Numbered from the stretch's first letter, positions 20,965-29,408 are shown. The stretch is 35,608 nucleotides of DNA from Lachnospiraceae bacterium (GCA_009774625.1 VSOB01000033.1:1-35608), one strand, 5' to 3'. The notes: generated from the sequence alone by a model not told the origin. Numbers and translations are program-made.

Positions 20965-22017
20965 ATGGTCATTACAATAGAAGAAATATTAATGGAAGCG
21001 ATGCGGGCAGGGGCATCGGATGTACATTTAACGGTAGGGGTGCCGCCCAAGATGCGGGTGGACGGCAGTCTGACTGCCATGTCCTATCCCAGTCTGGCGG
21101 CGTCTGACACTCTGGCGATGCTGATTTCCGTAATGTCGGAGGCCCAGCGGGAGATATTTGAAGAACGGGGTGACTATGATATGGCGTTTGCAGTACGGGA
21201 TGTGGGAAGGTTCCGGGTCAACGCCTATAAGCAGCGGGGCAGTGTGGCAATGGCCATACGTCTGGTGAGCAGGGACATGCCTTCTGCCAGGCAGCTTGGG
21301 ATGCCCAGGTCAGTGGCAGAGCTGTATCAGAAAAAACAGGGGCTGATTCTGGTGACCGGGCCTGCAGGCTGCGGAAAATCGGCTACGATGGCAGTTTTGA
21401 TCGATCAGATCAACAGCCAGCGGGAAACCCATATCATTACGCTGGAGGATCCGATGGAGTATCAGCACCAGCATAAAATGTCAATGGTCAATCAGCGGGA
21501 GATCGGTCTGGACTGCCCGGATTATGTGTCGGCGCTGGAATCTGCGCTGCGGGAAGATCCGGATGTGATTATGGTGGGGGATATGCGGGATCTGGAAACG
21601 ATCGGCGCTGTGATTACCGCAGCAGAGACGGGGCATCTGGTACTGGCTTCCCTGCATACCACAGGCGTGGTCAATTCGGTGGAACGCATGGTGGACCTGT
21701 TTCCCACATACAGACAGCAGCAGATCCGGATTCGTCTGGCCAACGTACTGGAAGCCGTGGTTTCCCAGCAGCTTCTGCCGACTGTGGAAGGGGGAAGGAT
21801 TGCGGCGTTTGAAGTGCTGCACGGAACGCGTACGGTACGCAGCCTGATCCGGGAAGGCAGGATGGGGCAGCTCCCTGCGGCCATGCAGGCGGGCAGAAAA
21901 CTGGGCATGGTTACAATGGATGAAGCCATTGGCAGACTTCTGGAAGAAGGGCTGATTTCCAAAGAAACGGCGGTCTGGTATGCGCAGCAGCCTGAATTTA
22001 TGAACGGGCGTATTTAG
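20965..22017 (+). CDS. pilT: PilT-like type IV pilus retraction ATPase
   Basis: A 350-residue secretion/twitching ATPase of the GspE/PilT family. N-terminal PAS-like domain (AMRAGASDVHLTVGVPPKMRVDG), then Walker A GPAGCGKSA (132-140), the Asp box ITLEDPMEYQH, Walker B region EDPDVIMVGDMRDLETI and the His box ETGHLVLASLHTTG. PilT proteins drive pilus disassembly for twitching or DNA uptake. Two departures from the family usual are seen: GPTGSGKST reads GPAGCGKSA, and the catalytic-Glu position in VGEMRD is Asp. No pilin or assembly gene is in the window. Next to comM and dprA, it fits a competence or DNA-uptake role. No clear promoter or Shine-Dalgarno beyond AGAAGGAAG. Confidence 0.9.
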   Translation: MVITIEEILMEAMRAGASDVHLTVGVPPKMRVDGSLTAMSYPSLAASDTLAMLISVMSEAQREIFEERGDYDMAFAVRDVGRFRVNAYKQRGSVAMAIRLVSRDMPSARQLGMPRSVAELYQKKQGLILVTGPAGCGKSATMAVLIDQINSQRETHIITLEDPMEYQHQHKMSMVNQREIGLDCPDYVSALESALREDPDVIMVGDMRDLETIGAVITAAETGHLVLASLHTTGVVNSVERMVDLFPTYRQQQIRIRLANVLEAVVSQQLLPTVEGGRIAAFEVLHGTRTVRSLIREGRMGQLPAAMQAGRKLGMVTMDEAIGRLLEEGLISKETAVWYAQQPEFMNGRI

Positions 22018-22294
22018 AAATGACGGAATAAAAGTTTTTGGGGAGACAATCGTATCCCGCAATATGGGCAGGGGTTTCCTTTTCTGTTTCGGACTGCTGA
22101 TGTCCGCCACAGGCGCAGAAAAGGAAACCGCATGACAGCATGCAGCCACATGGCTCATATTTTATTTCTGCTTGCTTTTTTCCACCCATTCCCATATAAT
22201 GGCTTTACAGGGATTTTCATATTGCGTATCTTTTTATCTTTTGCAGCGATCGCTGCATATTTTCCGGAGAATCAGAATAAACAAAGGAGTGAAC
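22018..22294. other. Intergenic region with long hairpin and 16-bp palindrome before comM
   Basis: GGTTTCCTTTTCTG (22073-22086) and CAGAAAAGGAAACC (22116-22129) are perfect 14-base arms; the loop contains a second hairpin CGGAC/GTCCG (22090-22106). No T-run follows, so it is not a simple terminator. A third small stem GCATG/CATGC follows directly. Promoter and palindrome are listed separately. A cysteine-rich minus-strand ORF over the hairpin has no ribosome binding site. Confidence 0.6.
22204..22257 (+). promoter_or_regulatory. comM promoter with 16-bp palindrome at the start of transcription
   Basis: TTTACA (22204-22209), 17-base spacer, TATCTT (22227-22232), then the perfect palindrome TGCAGCGATCGCTGCA (22242-22257) starting a few bases after the expected transcription start. 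This is a typical repressor position, controlling comM-dprA. The binding protein is unknown. Confidence 0.5.
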
Positions 22295-23833
22295 ATGTTC
22301 AGTACAATTGTATCAGGAGCTTTCTGTGGGATCGACAGCTATCTTGTCCAGGTGGAGGTGGATGTGGCGCAGGGGCTTCCGTGTATGGAAATGGTGGGCT
22401 GTCTGAGCAGAGAGGCAGGGGAAGCCAAGCAGAGGATACGGGTGGCGCTGCGCAACATCGGGATCTGTCTGCCGCCGTCCAGGATTACCATCAATCTGTC
22501 ACCGGCAGACCGGTATAAAAGCGGTACGGCGTTTGATCTGCCGTCTGCCGTGGGACTGCTGGTTTCTATGGGAATGGTGAAAGCAGAAAAGACAAAGAAT
22601 ATTCTGTTTGCGGGGGAACTGGGGCTGGGCGGAGAGCTGAAACGGGTCAAGGGAATCCTTCCGATAGTCAGGACTGCAGTGGAGGCCGGGATCACAGTCT
22701 GTATCGTACCGGAGGAAAACAGCGGAGAGGCCGCAGTGATTGACGGTATCAGTGTATATGGGGCCTCCCATATTTCCCAGGTCATAAAGGCGCTGCGCTT
22801 TGGCATGAAAGAAGCGGGGCTGAAGCGGGCGCAGGCTTTAAAAATCGGGGAGCAGGATGAGGGAAGAGGACCTCAGGAGGATTTTGAGGATGTTTCCGGG
22901 CAGGAAACGGTCAGGCGCGCTGCAGAGATTGCAGCCGCAGGATTTCATCATATGCTGCTGGTTGGCCCGCCGGGCAGCGGCAAGACAATGATTGCCAGAC
23001 GTCTGCCTTCTGTTCTGCCGCCGCTTTCTCTGGAAGAAAGTCTGGAAGTATCTGCCATATACAGTGTATGCGGCAGGCTGGAAGGGGGACGTATATTGCA
23101 GAAGAGGCCGTTTCTGGCGCCTCATCACACTGCCACGGGAGCTTCGGTCATCGGCGGCGGCCGGATACCTGTACCGGGTGCGGTCAGTCTGGCCCACAGA
23201 GGGGTACTGTTTCTGGATGAGCTGCCGGAATTTGGGCGCAGTGTACTGGATATGCTCCGCCAGCCGCTGGAAGAACGAAAGGTACGGATTGCCAGAAGCT
23301 ATGGCAACATCGAATATCCGGCGGATTTTATTCTGGTGGCGGCGATGAATCCCTGTCCCTGCGGATATTATCCGGACCAGAGATGCCGGTGCAGTCAGGC
23401 ACAGATTCAGCGGTATCTGGGCCGCATTTCCGGTCCGATACGGGACCGGATGGATCTGTGTGTGGAAGTGCCGGGGATGGAGACGGAAAAACTGTTCCAA
23501 AGAGAGCCGGGAGAGAGCAGCGCTTCGATGCGCAGGCGTATCCGCGGGGCAAGGAGGATGCAGGAGAAGCGGTTTGGCAGCAGCCTGCGGTTCAACGGAG
23601 AGATGGGTATCCGGGAGATCGAAACATACTGTGTGTTGGACGAAGAAGCGGAAAAGAGGCTGCGGCAGGCGGCAGAAACTTTTTCCATAAGCCTGCGGGG
23701 CTGTCATAAGGTGCTGCGCACTGCACGGACGATAGCCGATCTGGCAGGGGAAGAGAACATAAATGTGTACCACATTAACGAGGCAGTGTATTATCGCCTG
23801 TCAGCCGGTACATACTGGGAGAGGAAAATATAA
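22295..23833 (+). CDS. comM: YifB/ComM family Mg-chelatase-like AAA+ ATPase
   Basis: ComM-type helicase that promotes branch migration during integration of transforming DNA. 512 residues. N-terminal ChlI-like domain (MFSTIVSGAFCGIDSYLVQV, CLSREAGEAKQRIRVAL, ITINLSPAD), AAA+ core with Walker A GPPGSGKTM (about 223-231), Walker B GVLFLDELPEF, NPCPCGYYPDQRCRCS with the conserved cysteines, and the C-terminal Mg-chelatase-like part (CHKVLRTARTIADLAG). ATG 22295 is chosen because AAGGAG stands at good distance; the longer reading from 22172 is not family-like. It overlaps dprA by one base (TAATG), so the two are coupled. Confidence 0.93.
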   Translation: MFSTIVSGAFCGIDSYLVQVEVDVAQGLPCMEMVGCLSREAGEAKQRIRVALRNIGICLPPSRITINLSPADRYKSGTAFDLPSAVGLLVSMGMVKAEKTKNILFAGELGLGGELKRVKGILPIVRTAVEAGITVCIVPEENSGEAAVIDGISVYGASHISQVIKALRFGMKEAGLKRAQALKIGEQDEGRGPQEDFEDVSGQETVRRAAEIAAAGFHHMLLVGPPGSGKTMIARRLPSVLPPLSLEESLEVSAIYSVCGRLEGGRILQKRPFLAPHHTATGASVIGGGRIPVPGAVSLAHRGVLFLDELPEFGRSVLDMLRQPLEERKVRIARSYGNIEYPADFILVAAMNPCPCGYYPDQRCRCSQAQIQRYLGRISGPIRDRMDLCVEVPGMETEKLFQREPGESSASMRRRIRGARRMQEKRFGSSLRFNGEMGIREIETYCVLDEEAEKRLRQAAETFSISLRGCHKVLRTARTIADLAGEENINVYHINEAVYYRLSAGTYWERKI

Positions 23834-24903
23834 TGGGAAAAACAACAGAGGTTCGATGCATTCATAAAACCCAGTCCGTTTATCCGACTATGCTGCGGCA
23901 GGTGCGGCATGCGCCAGAGCGGCTTTATGTCAGAGGACGTCTGCCGGAGGCAGACAGGGCGGCGGTGGCTGTTATCGGCGCCAGAAGGTGCAGCTCTTAC
24001 GGGCGGGAGATGGCCCGCTGGTTTGCGGAGGAGCTTTCACAGGCAGGTGTCCAGATCATCAGTGGTATGGCAGCCGGCATCGACGGGATCGCGCAGCGGG
24101 CGGCCCTCGCAGCAGGCGGCAGCAGTTTCGGTGTGCTGGGCTGCGGTACGGATATCTGCTATCCGGGAGAGAACCGGGATCTGTATGAGGCGCTATTGGA
24201 AAAGGGAGGAATTTTATCGGAACATCCTTGCGGCACTATGCCCATCGCAGGCCATTTCCCGTCCAGAAACCGGATTATCAGCGGACTTTCGGATATTGTA
24301 CTTGTCATTGAGGCAAAGCAACGAAGCGGCACACTGATTACGGTGGATTTTGCATTGGAGCAAGGTAAGGATGTGTATGTACTGCCCGGAAGGCTTACGG
24401 ATGCCTGCAGTGTGGGATGCAACCGGCTGCTGCGGCAGGGCGCCGGCATTGCACTGACACCGGCGGATATTCTGGAAGCGCTGGCCGTCACGGGCCGATA
24501 CCGGAAGCCGGACGGAGACAGCGGCGCAGGCCGATGGCAGAGGGCAGACAGAGATAACGGCAACAGCAAGGGGTGCCATCAGAGAGCAAATGAAAAAAAC
24601 ACTGCAGGCTGCAGGAACGCAGAAAAGGATCGGGCCCGGAACATGGAGCAGGCCGCAAGGGTTAACATGAGCCTGCGTGAAACGGTGGTCTGGGAATATC
24701 TGGGGGATCGTCCCGTCACCCTGCAGGAGCTGTATGAGAGGATTCGGGAGGCTGAGCCACGGGAGGATATGGGACTGCCCGAAATCACAGATATCCTTAT
24801 GAATTTTCTGATGCGTGGATGGGTGTTCCGGGAATGGGGAAATCAATATGAAAGAAACCGGAATGTGGAAATTTCACGGCTTCGGTCTCCTTTTTCCAAA
24901 TAA
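23833..24903 (+). CDS. dprA: DNA processing protein DprA
   Basis: Loads RecA on incoming single-stranded DNA in natural transformation. 356 residues. The Rossmann-like DNA_processg_A domain spans about 36-215: VAVIGARRCSSYGREMA, IISGMAAGIDGIAQRAAL, GVLGCGTDICYP, FPSRNRIISGLSDIVLVIEA and RSGTLITVDFALEQGKDVYVLPG. A polar, low-complexity linker (about 225-275, rich in Arg, Asn and Lys) joins a winged-helix DML1-like domain (VWEYLGDRPVTLQELYERI). The start codon overlaps the comM stop. topA follows with its own promoter. Many Clostridia carry dprA without proven competence, so its role may be recombination rather than uptake. Confidence 0.94.
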   Translation: MGKTTEVRCIHKTQSVYPTMLRQVRHAPERLYVRGRLPEADRAAVAVIGARRCSSYGREMARWFAEELSQAGVQIISGMAAGIDGIAQRAALAAGGSSFGVLGCGTDICYPGENRDLYEALLEKGGILSEHPCGTMPIAGHFPSRNRIISGLSDIVLVIEAKQRSGTLITVDFALEQGKDVYVLPGRLTDACSVGCNRLLRQGAGIALTPADILEALAVTGRYRKPDGDSGAGRWQRADRDNGNSKGCHQRANEKNTAGCRNAEKDRARNMEQAARVNMSLRETVVWEYLGDRPVTLQELYERIREAEPREDMGLPEITDILMNFLMRGWVFREWGNQYERNRNVEISRLRSPFSK

Positions 24904-24910
24904 AAACTGC

Positions 24911-24939
24911 TTGCTATTCCCAAAATTTTGTTGTATAGT
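24911..24939 (+). promoter_or_regulatory. Sigma-A promoter of topA
   Basis: TTGCTA (24911-24916), 17-base spacer, TATAGT (24934-24939); topA ATG lies 33 bases further on, with AAGGGGGAG before it. Confidence 0.65.
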
Positions 24940-24972
24940 TTTTAAGATTTTATATAAGGGGGAGCAAAGAGA

Positions 24973-27066
24973 ATGGCAAAATATCTGGTTATTGTGGAAT
25001 CGCCTGCCAAAGTAAAGACGATTAAGAAATTTCTCGGAGCCAATTATGAGGTGGCGGCCAGCAACGGGCATGTACGGGATTTGCCCAAAAGTCAGCTCGG
25101 CATCGACGTGGAGCATGGGTATGAGCCAAAGTATATTACTATCCGGGGAAAAGGAGATATTCTTGCAAACCTGAGAAAAGAAGTGAAAAAAGCAGAAAAA
25201 ATCTATCTGGCAACCGACCCTGACCGGGAAGGAGAAGCCATATCCTGGCATTTGCTGCATACGCTGAAACTGGAAAATAAAAAAGTGTATCGGATCACTT
25301 TTAACGAAATCACAAAACAGGCAGTCAGAGAATCTCTGAAAAATGCCAGAGAGATCGATATGGATCTGGTGGATGCCCAGCAGGCGCGCCGTATGCTGGA
25401 CCGTATGGTGGGCTACCGGATTTCGCCGCTGCTGTGGGCCAAGATCAAAAGAGGGTTGAGCGCCGGCCGGGTACAGTCGGTGGCGCTGCGTATTATCTGC
25501 GACAGAGAAGAGGAGATCAGCGCGTTTATCCCGGAAGAATACTGGAGCCTGGAAGTGAAACTTGCGGTAAAGGGAGAAAAAAAGCCGCTTGTGGCCAAAT
25601 ATTACGGGGCCGACGGCAGACGGAAAACGATAGCATCGGGAGCGGAGCTGGAAAACATCTGCAAAGAGCTGGAAAAAGCGGATTACCATGTGGATGAGGT
25701 GAAAAAGGGAGAGCGGATCAAAAAGGCGCCGCTGCCGTTTACCACTTCCACGCTGCAGCAGGAAGCCAGCAAGGCGCTGAATTTTTCCACCCAGAAAACG
25801 ATGCGTCTGGCGCAGCAGTTATATGAAGGCGTTGATATTAAAGGCAGCGGAACCGTGGGTATCATTTCTTATCTGCGTACCGATTCCACAAGGGTGTCCG
25901 AGGAAGCGGCACGGATGGCGAAGGAATATATTACGCAAAGTTACGGCGCAGGGTATGCGGCAGCGGCTGTTGCTGAGAAAAAGGGCGGACAGAAAATACA
26001 GGATGCCCACGAAGCCATCCGTCCTACAGACATCAGCAGGACTCCTTATATGCTGAAGGATTCCCTGAGCAGGGATCAGTTCAGACTGTATCAGCTGATC
26101 TGGAAACGTTTTACGGCAAGCCAGATGGCGCCTGCGAAATACGAGACCACCTCTGTGCGTATCGGTGCAGGCCGGCACTGTTTTACGGTAGCGGCTTCCA
26201 AAGTCGTTTTTGATGGTTTTATGAGCGTATATACCGGTGCGGATGAGGAAAAGCAGGAGAATAACCTGCTGGTAAAAGGGATTGATCAAAATTCCGTGCT
26301 GACATTTCTGGAGTTTGATTCCGGACAGCATTTTACGCAGCCCCCGGCCCACTATACGGAAGCGAGTCTGGTCAGGGCGCTGGAGGAATTGGGGATCGGC
26401 CGGCCCAGTACCTATGCGCCTACTATTACCACCATACTGGCCAGACGTTATGTGACAAAGGAAAACCGCAACCTGTATGTGACAGAGCTGGGTGAGGTGG
26501 TAAACAATATGATGAAAACCGCATTTCCCAGTATTGTGGATGTGAGCTTCACGGCCAATCTGGAAGCGCTTCTGGATAAAGTGGAAGAAGGCGTGATCAG
26601 TTGGAAAACTGTGGTGTCCAATTTCTATCCGGATCTGGATGAGGCGGTAAATACAGCAGAAAAGGAGCTGGCACAGGTGCGCATAGCGGATGAAGTGTCG
26701 GATGAGATCTGTGAGCTATGCGGCAGACAGATGGTGATTAAGTACGGCCCCCACGGCCGTTTTCTGGCATGCCCCGGTTTTCCGGACTGCAGAAGTACCA
26801 AACCCTACTTTGAAAAAATAGGAATCGCCTGCCCGTCCTGCGGAAAAGACATTGTGCTGAAGAAAACAAAAAAAGGCAGGAAATATTATGGCTGTATCGG
26901 CAATCCGGAATGTGATTTTATGGTCTGGCAGAAACCTTCTTCTGTCCGGTGCAGCAAATGCGGCTCTCTTATGCTGGAAAAAGGAAACAAATTGGTCTGT
27001 ATGGAGGAAACCTGCGGAAATATACTGGAAAAGCCAAAAAATTCCGAAATTATATCTAAATCATAG
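24973..27066 (+). CDS. topA: DNA topoisomerase I (type IA)
   Basis: Relaxes negative supercoils. 697 residues, the usual Firmicutes length. Toprim domain at the N-terminus: VIVESPAKVKTIKKFLG with the catalytic Glu and LATDPDREGEAISWHL with the DxDxE metal site. The active-site region GIISYLRTDSTRVS contains the DNA-linking Tyr. Then come the QDAHEAIRPTD and GIGRPSTYAPTI blocks. Three C-terminal zinc-ribbon repeats are seen: CELCGRQM...CPGFPDC, CPSCGKDI...CIGNPEC and CSKCGSLM...CMEETC. dprA-topA-codY order is as in other Firmicutes, but without trmFO, xerC or clpQY between topA and codY. Confidence 0.97.
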   Translation: MAKYLVIVESPAKVKTIKKFLGANYEVAASNGHVRDLPKSQLGIDVEHGYEPKYITIRGKGDILANLRKEVKKAEKIYLATDPDREGEAISWHLLHTLKLENKKVYRITFNEITKQAVRESLKNAREIDMDLVDAQQARRMLDRMVGYRISPLLWAKIKRGLSAGRVQSVALRIICDREEEISAFIPEEYWSLEVKLAVKGEKKPLVAKYYGADGRRKTIASGAELENICKELEKADYHVDEVKKGERIKKAPLPFTTSTLQQEASKALNFSTQKTMRLAQQLYEGVDIKGSGTVGIISYLRTDSTRVSEEAARMAKEYITQSYGAGYAAAAVAEKKGGQKIQDAHEAIRPTDISRTPYMLKDSLSRDQFRLYQLIWKRFTASQMAPAKYETTSVRIGAGRHCFTVAASKVVFDGFMSVYTGADEEKQENNLLVKGIDQNSVLTFLEFDSGQHFTQPPAHYTEASLVRALEELGIGRPSTYAPTITTILARRYVTKENRNLYVTELGEVVNNMMKTAFPSIVDVSFTANLEALLDKVEEGVISWKTVVSNFYPDLDEAVNTAEKELAQVRIADEVSDEICELCGRQMVIKYGPHGRFLACPGFPDCRSTKPYFEKIGIACPSCGKDIVLKKTKKGRKYYGCIGNPECDFMVWQKPSSVRCSKCGSLMLEKGNKLVCMEETCGNILEKPKNSEIISKS
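27038..27052 (+). promoter_or_regulatory. Weak CodY-box-like sequence upstream of codY
   Basis: AAAATTCCGAAATTA matches the CodY box (AATTTTCWGAAAATT) at about 10 of 15 positions, inside the end of topA and about 55 bases before the codY promoter. Five mismatches make it weak; negative autoregulation of codY is known in other species. Confidence 0.2.
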
Positions 27067-27104
27067 ACATTTTGTGGTATTTTTCGATATTTTTGGGGAA
27101 AGCA

Positions 27105-27133
27105 TTGCGAAAAAGATCATATTGTATTACAAT
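27105..27133 (+). promoter_or_regulatory. Sigma-A promoter of codY
   Basis: TTGCGA (27105-27110), 17-base spacer, TACAAT (27128-27133), just after the topA stop and 25 bases before the codY ATG. Confidence 0.55.
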
Positions 27134-27158
27134 GGATTACATGAGAAGGAGAATCCAT

Positions 27159-27962
27159 ATGAGCAGTGTACAATTATTGGACAAGACCAGAAAGATCGGA
27201 ATGCTCCTGCACAATAACAATTCCAGCAAGGTGATATTTAATGATATTTGTAATGTCATGAGGGAAATTCTGAATTCCAATGTACTTGTCATCAGCAGAA
27301 AAGGTAAAGTCCTCGGCGTGGGGAGCGGGGAAGAAGATAAGCTGATCGGCGGCAGAGTGGGTGAATACATTGACGCCATGCTGAATGAGAGGATGCTGGG
27401 CGTGCTTTCCACCAAGGAGAATGTAAATCTTGAAGCGCTTGGATTTGGAGAAGAAGATGCCAGAAGGTTTCAGGCGATTATTACACCGATCGATATTGCG
27501 GGAGAGCGGCTGGGTACTCTGTTTATTTATAAGGACAGTGAACCTTATGAAATAGACGATATCATTCTCTGCGAGTACGGTACTACCGTGGTCAGCCTGG
27601 AAATGCTCCGGGCAGTGAATGAAGAGAGTGCAGAGGAAGCCAGGAAACTGGCGGTAGTCAAATCCGCAGTCAGTACACTTTCTTTTTCTGAAATGGAGGC
27701 AATCACTCATATTTTTGATGAACTGAACGGTCATGAGGGGATCCTGGTGGCAAGTAAGATTGCAGACAGAGTTGGAATTACCCGTTCCGTTATCGTCAAT
27801 GCGCTGCGGAAGTTTGAGAGCGCAGGTGTAATCGAATCCCGGTCCTCCGGCATGAAAGGGACCTATATCAAAGTACTCAATGATGTGGTCTTTGGTGAGG
27901 TGGAAAAGCTGAAACGGCAGAAGCTGGAAAAGGGGAATGTGCAGAATGAAAAAAGCAAATAA
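27159..27962 (+). CDS. codY: GTP- and branched-chain-amino-acid-sensing repressor CodY
   Basis: Global regulator that senses GTP and branched-chain amino acids and represses starvation, motility and sporulation genes. 267 residues. The N-terminal GAF-type sensor begins SSVQLLDKTRKIGMLLHNNN and contains RLGTLFIYK; the C-terminal winged helix-turn-helix is ILVASKIADRVGITRSVIVN followed by ALRKFESAGVIESRSSGMKG, nearly the textbook CodY sequence. ATG 27159 follows AAGGAG; an upstream in-frame reading from 27072 lacks family counterparts. The flagellar operon lies directly downstream behind a terminator and its own promoter, an arrangement also found in Bacillus. Confidence 0.96.
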   Translation: MSSVQLLDKTRKIGMLLHNNNSSKVIFNDICNVMREILNSNVLVISRKGKVLGVGSGEEDKLIGGRVGEYIDAMLNERMLGVLSTKENVNLEALGFGEEDARRFQAIITPIDIAGERLGTLFIYKDSEPYEIDDIILCEYGTTVVSLEMLRAVNEESAEEARKLAVVKSAVSTLSFSEMEAITHIFDELNGHEGILVASKIADRVGITRSVIVNALRKFESAGVIESRSSGMKGTYIKVLNDVVFGEVEKLKRQKLEKGNVQNEKSK

Positions 27963-27989
27963 AGTTTTCCGAGACGGAGAAAAAATACA

Positions 27990-28018
27990 AGGGACTTATA
28001 GGAAATAAGTCCTGTTTT
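27990..28018 (+). terminator. Rho-independent terminator after codY
   Basis: GGACTTA and TAAGTCC form a 7-pair stem (about 27992-28012) with a short A-rich loop, followed by TGTTTTAT. Confidence 0.6.
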
Positions 28019-28040
28019 ATGTCTGTTTGAGATGAAATCC

Positions 28041-28068
28041 TTGTCTTTTTTCACAAAAAATATATAAT
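28041..28068 (+). promoter_or_regulatory. Promoter of the flagellar (fla/che-type) operon
   Basis: TTGTCT (28041-28046), 16-base spacer, TATAAT (28063-28068), sigma-A type. No sigma-D (TAAA...GCCGATAT) element was seen. Transcription would start near 28075, before flgB. Confidence 0.6.
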
Positions 28069-28125
28069 GGAATAGACAGAACAATGACAGTAGAGTCATA
28101 TGTTTTTATGGAAGGAGAGCATGAT

Positions 28126-28515
28126 ATGATTCATTCGGGCGTATTTAATTATATCAATGTTATGGATAAAACCCTGGACGCTGCTTGGACGAGAAACGAG
28201 GTGATTTCCAATAATATTGCCAATGTGGATACACCTGGTTATAAAAGGCAGGACGTAAAATTCGAAGATGAGCTGCGTCTTGCGCTGGGCAGTTCCAGAT
28301 ACAAATCCGTGGATGCCAAAGTGGCGGATCTGAAGGTTGGGCGGCTGAATCCCCGCACTTATACGGATTATTCAAATTTTTCCTATCGTACTGACAGAAA
28401 CAATGTGGATATTGATACGGAAAATGTACTGCTGGCATCCAACCAGTTGAAATACAATGCGATTATGGCAGGAGTCAATCAGGAGTTTTCAAACCTGAAA
28501 CTGGTAATGCGATAA
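28126..28515 (+). CDS. flgB: Flagellar basal-body rod protein FlgB
   Basis: Proximal rod subunit. 129 residues. The conserved N-terminal block is present (NEVISNNIANVDTPGYKRQD), then FEDELRLAL, and the C-terminal helix (LLASNQLKYNAIMAGVNQEF) needed for rod assembly. ATG 28126 follows GGAGAG; an in-frame ATG at 28108 is less good. First gene of the operon, 19 bases before flgC. Confidence 0.95.
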   Translation: MIHSGVFNYINVMDKTLDAAWTRNEVISNNIANVDTPGYKRQDVKFEDELRLALGSSRYKSVDAKVADLKVGRLNPRTYTDYSNFSYRTDRNNVDIDTENVLLASNQLKYNAIMAGVNQEFSNLKLVMR

Positions 28516-28534
28516 GAGATAAGGGGGAGCAGAT

Positions 28535-28978
28535 ATGAGCATGTTTACATCGTTTGATATCAATGCGTCGGGACTGACAGCAGAGCGTTTCCGCATGGAT
28601 ATCATTTCACAGAACGTGGCAAATGCCAATACGACCAGGACAGAGGACGGTACACCGTACCGCCGTAAAGTGGTGGCTTTTGCGGAAAAAGAGACACAGA
28701 CGCCATTCAGTCGTGTACTGGATTCAGCCAGAGACAATTATTCCGGCAAGGGGGTTAAAGTCAGTACAGTGGCAGAGGATACCTGGACCGATATGAAGAT
28801 GGTATATGATCCCTCCCATCCGGATGCGGACGACAATGGATATGTACTGTATCCCAATGTAAATATTGTGACAGAAATGACCAATGTAATTGATGCCAGC
28901 CGTGCCTATGAAGCCAATGCCACTGCTTTCAATGCCAGCAAGGCGATGGCAATGAAGGGCCTGGAGATGGGACAATAA
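28535..28978 (+). CDS. flgC: Flagellar basal-body rod protein FlgC
   Basis: Proximal rod subunit working with FlgB and FliE. 147 residues. N-terminal FDINASGLTAERFRMDIISQ and NVANANTTRTEDGTPYRRK are the family signature; the C-terminal part has NVNIVTEMTNVIDASRAYEA and NATAFNASKAM. AAGGGGGAG precedes the ATG. Spacing of 81 bases to fliE, with no terminator seen. Confidence 0.96.
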   Translation: MSMFTSFDINASGLTAERFRMDIISQNVANANTTRTEDGTPYRRKVVAFAEKETQTPFSRVLDSARDNYSGKGVKVSTVAEDTWTDMKMVYDPSHPDADDNGYVLYPNVNIVTEMTNVIDASRAYEANATAFNASKAMAMKGLEMGQ

Positions 28979-29059
28979 TCTGAATAATAGAAATGTGCAG
29001 ACTGAACCGGACGATATGCAGCCCGGTTTTGCGTGGCGCTGAGATAAAGGAGAATAGAA

Positions 29060-29389
29060 ATGGAGATCGGATCGCTGTATCATGTAAGCTCCGGCGCTGT
29101 CAGAGAAGCGGCAAAGCAGACCGGAGCGGCGAAAAAGGCAGAGGCAGAAAAGGAAAGCAGAGATATATTCAGCACGGTGCTGAACAATGCCATAGATAAT
29201 TTACATACAACAAACGGTTATATTTCCGATATGGAAAACGAAGAACTGAAAGTTGCCTTGGGGCAGGCGGAAAATACCCATGATCTTTCCATTGCAATGC
29301 AGAAGGCATCTGCCGCATTACAGTATACGGTTGCCGTAAAAGACAAATTTATGGAAGCGTATAAAGAGATAATGCAGATGCAGATATAG
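29060..29389 (+). CDS. fliE: Flagellar hook-basal body protein FliE
   Basis: Links the MS ring to the rod and helps gate early export. 109 residues. The C-terminal half is typical (DLSIAMQKASAALQYTVAVK and FMEAYKEIMQMQI); the N-terminal half is variable, Ala- and Lys-rich, as usual. AAAGGAG precedes the ATG. 19 bases before fliF. Confidence 0.94.
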   Translation: MEIGSLYHVSSGAVREAAKQTGAAKKAEAEKESRDIFSTVLNNAIDNLHTTNGYISDMENEELKVALGQAENTHDLSIAMQKASAALQYTVAVKDKFMEAYKEIMQMQI

Positions 29390-29408
29390 GATATGGGAGT
29401 AAAGGAAA

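Noticed and set aside
21998..22195. Cysteine-rich 65-codon minus-strand ORF between pilT and comM
   Set aside because: It spans the perfect hairpin, has no ribosome binding site, and its Cys-rich run comes from the hairpin sequence.
22838..23773. 311-codon minus-strand ORF opposite comM
   Set aside because: Composition (His, Gln, Arg, Pro) is that of an antisense shadow; the sense strand is unambiguous.
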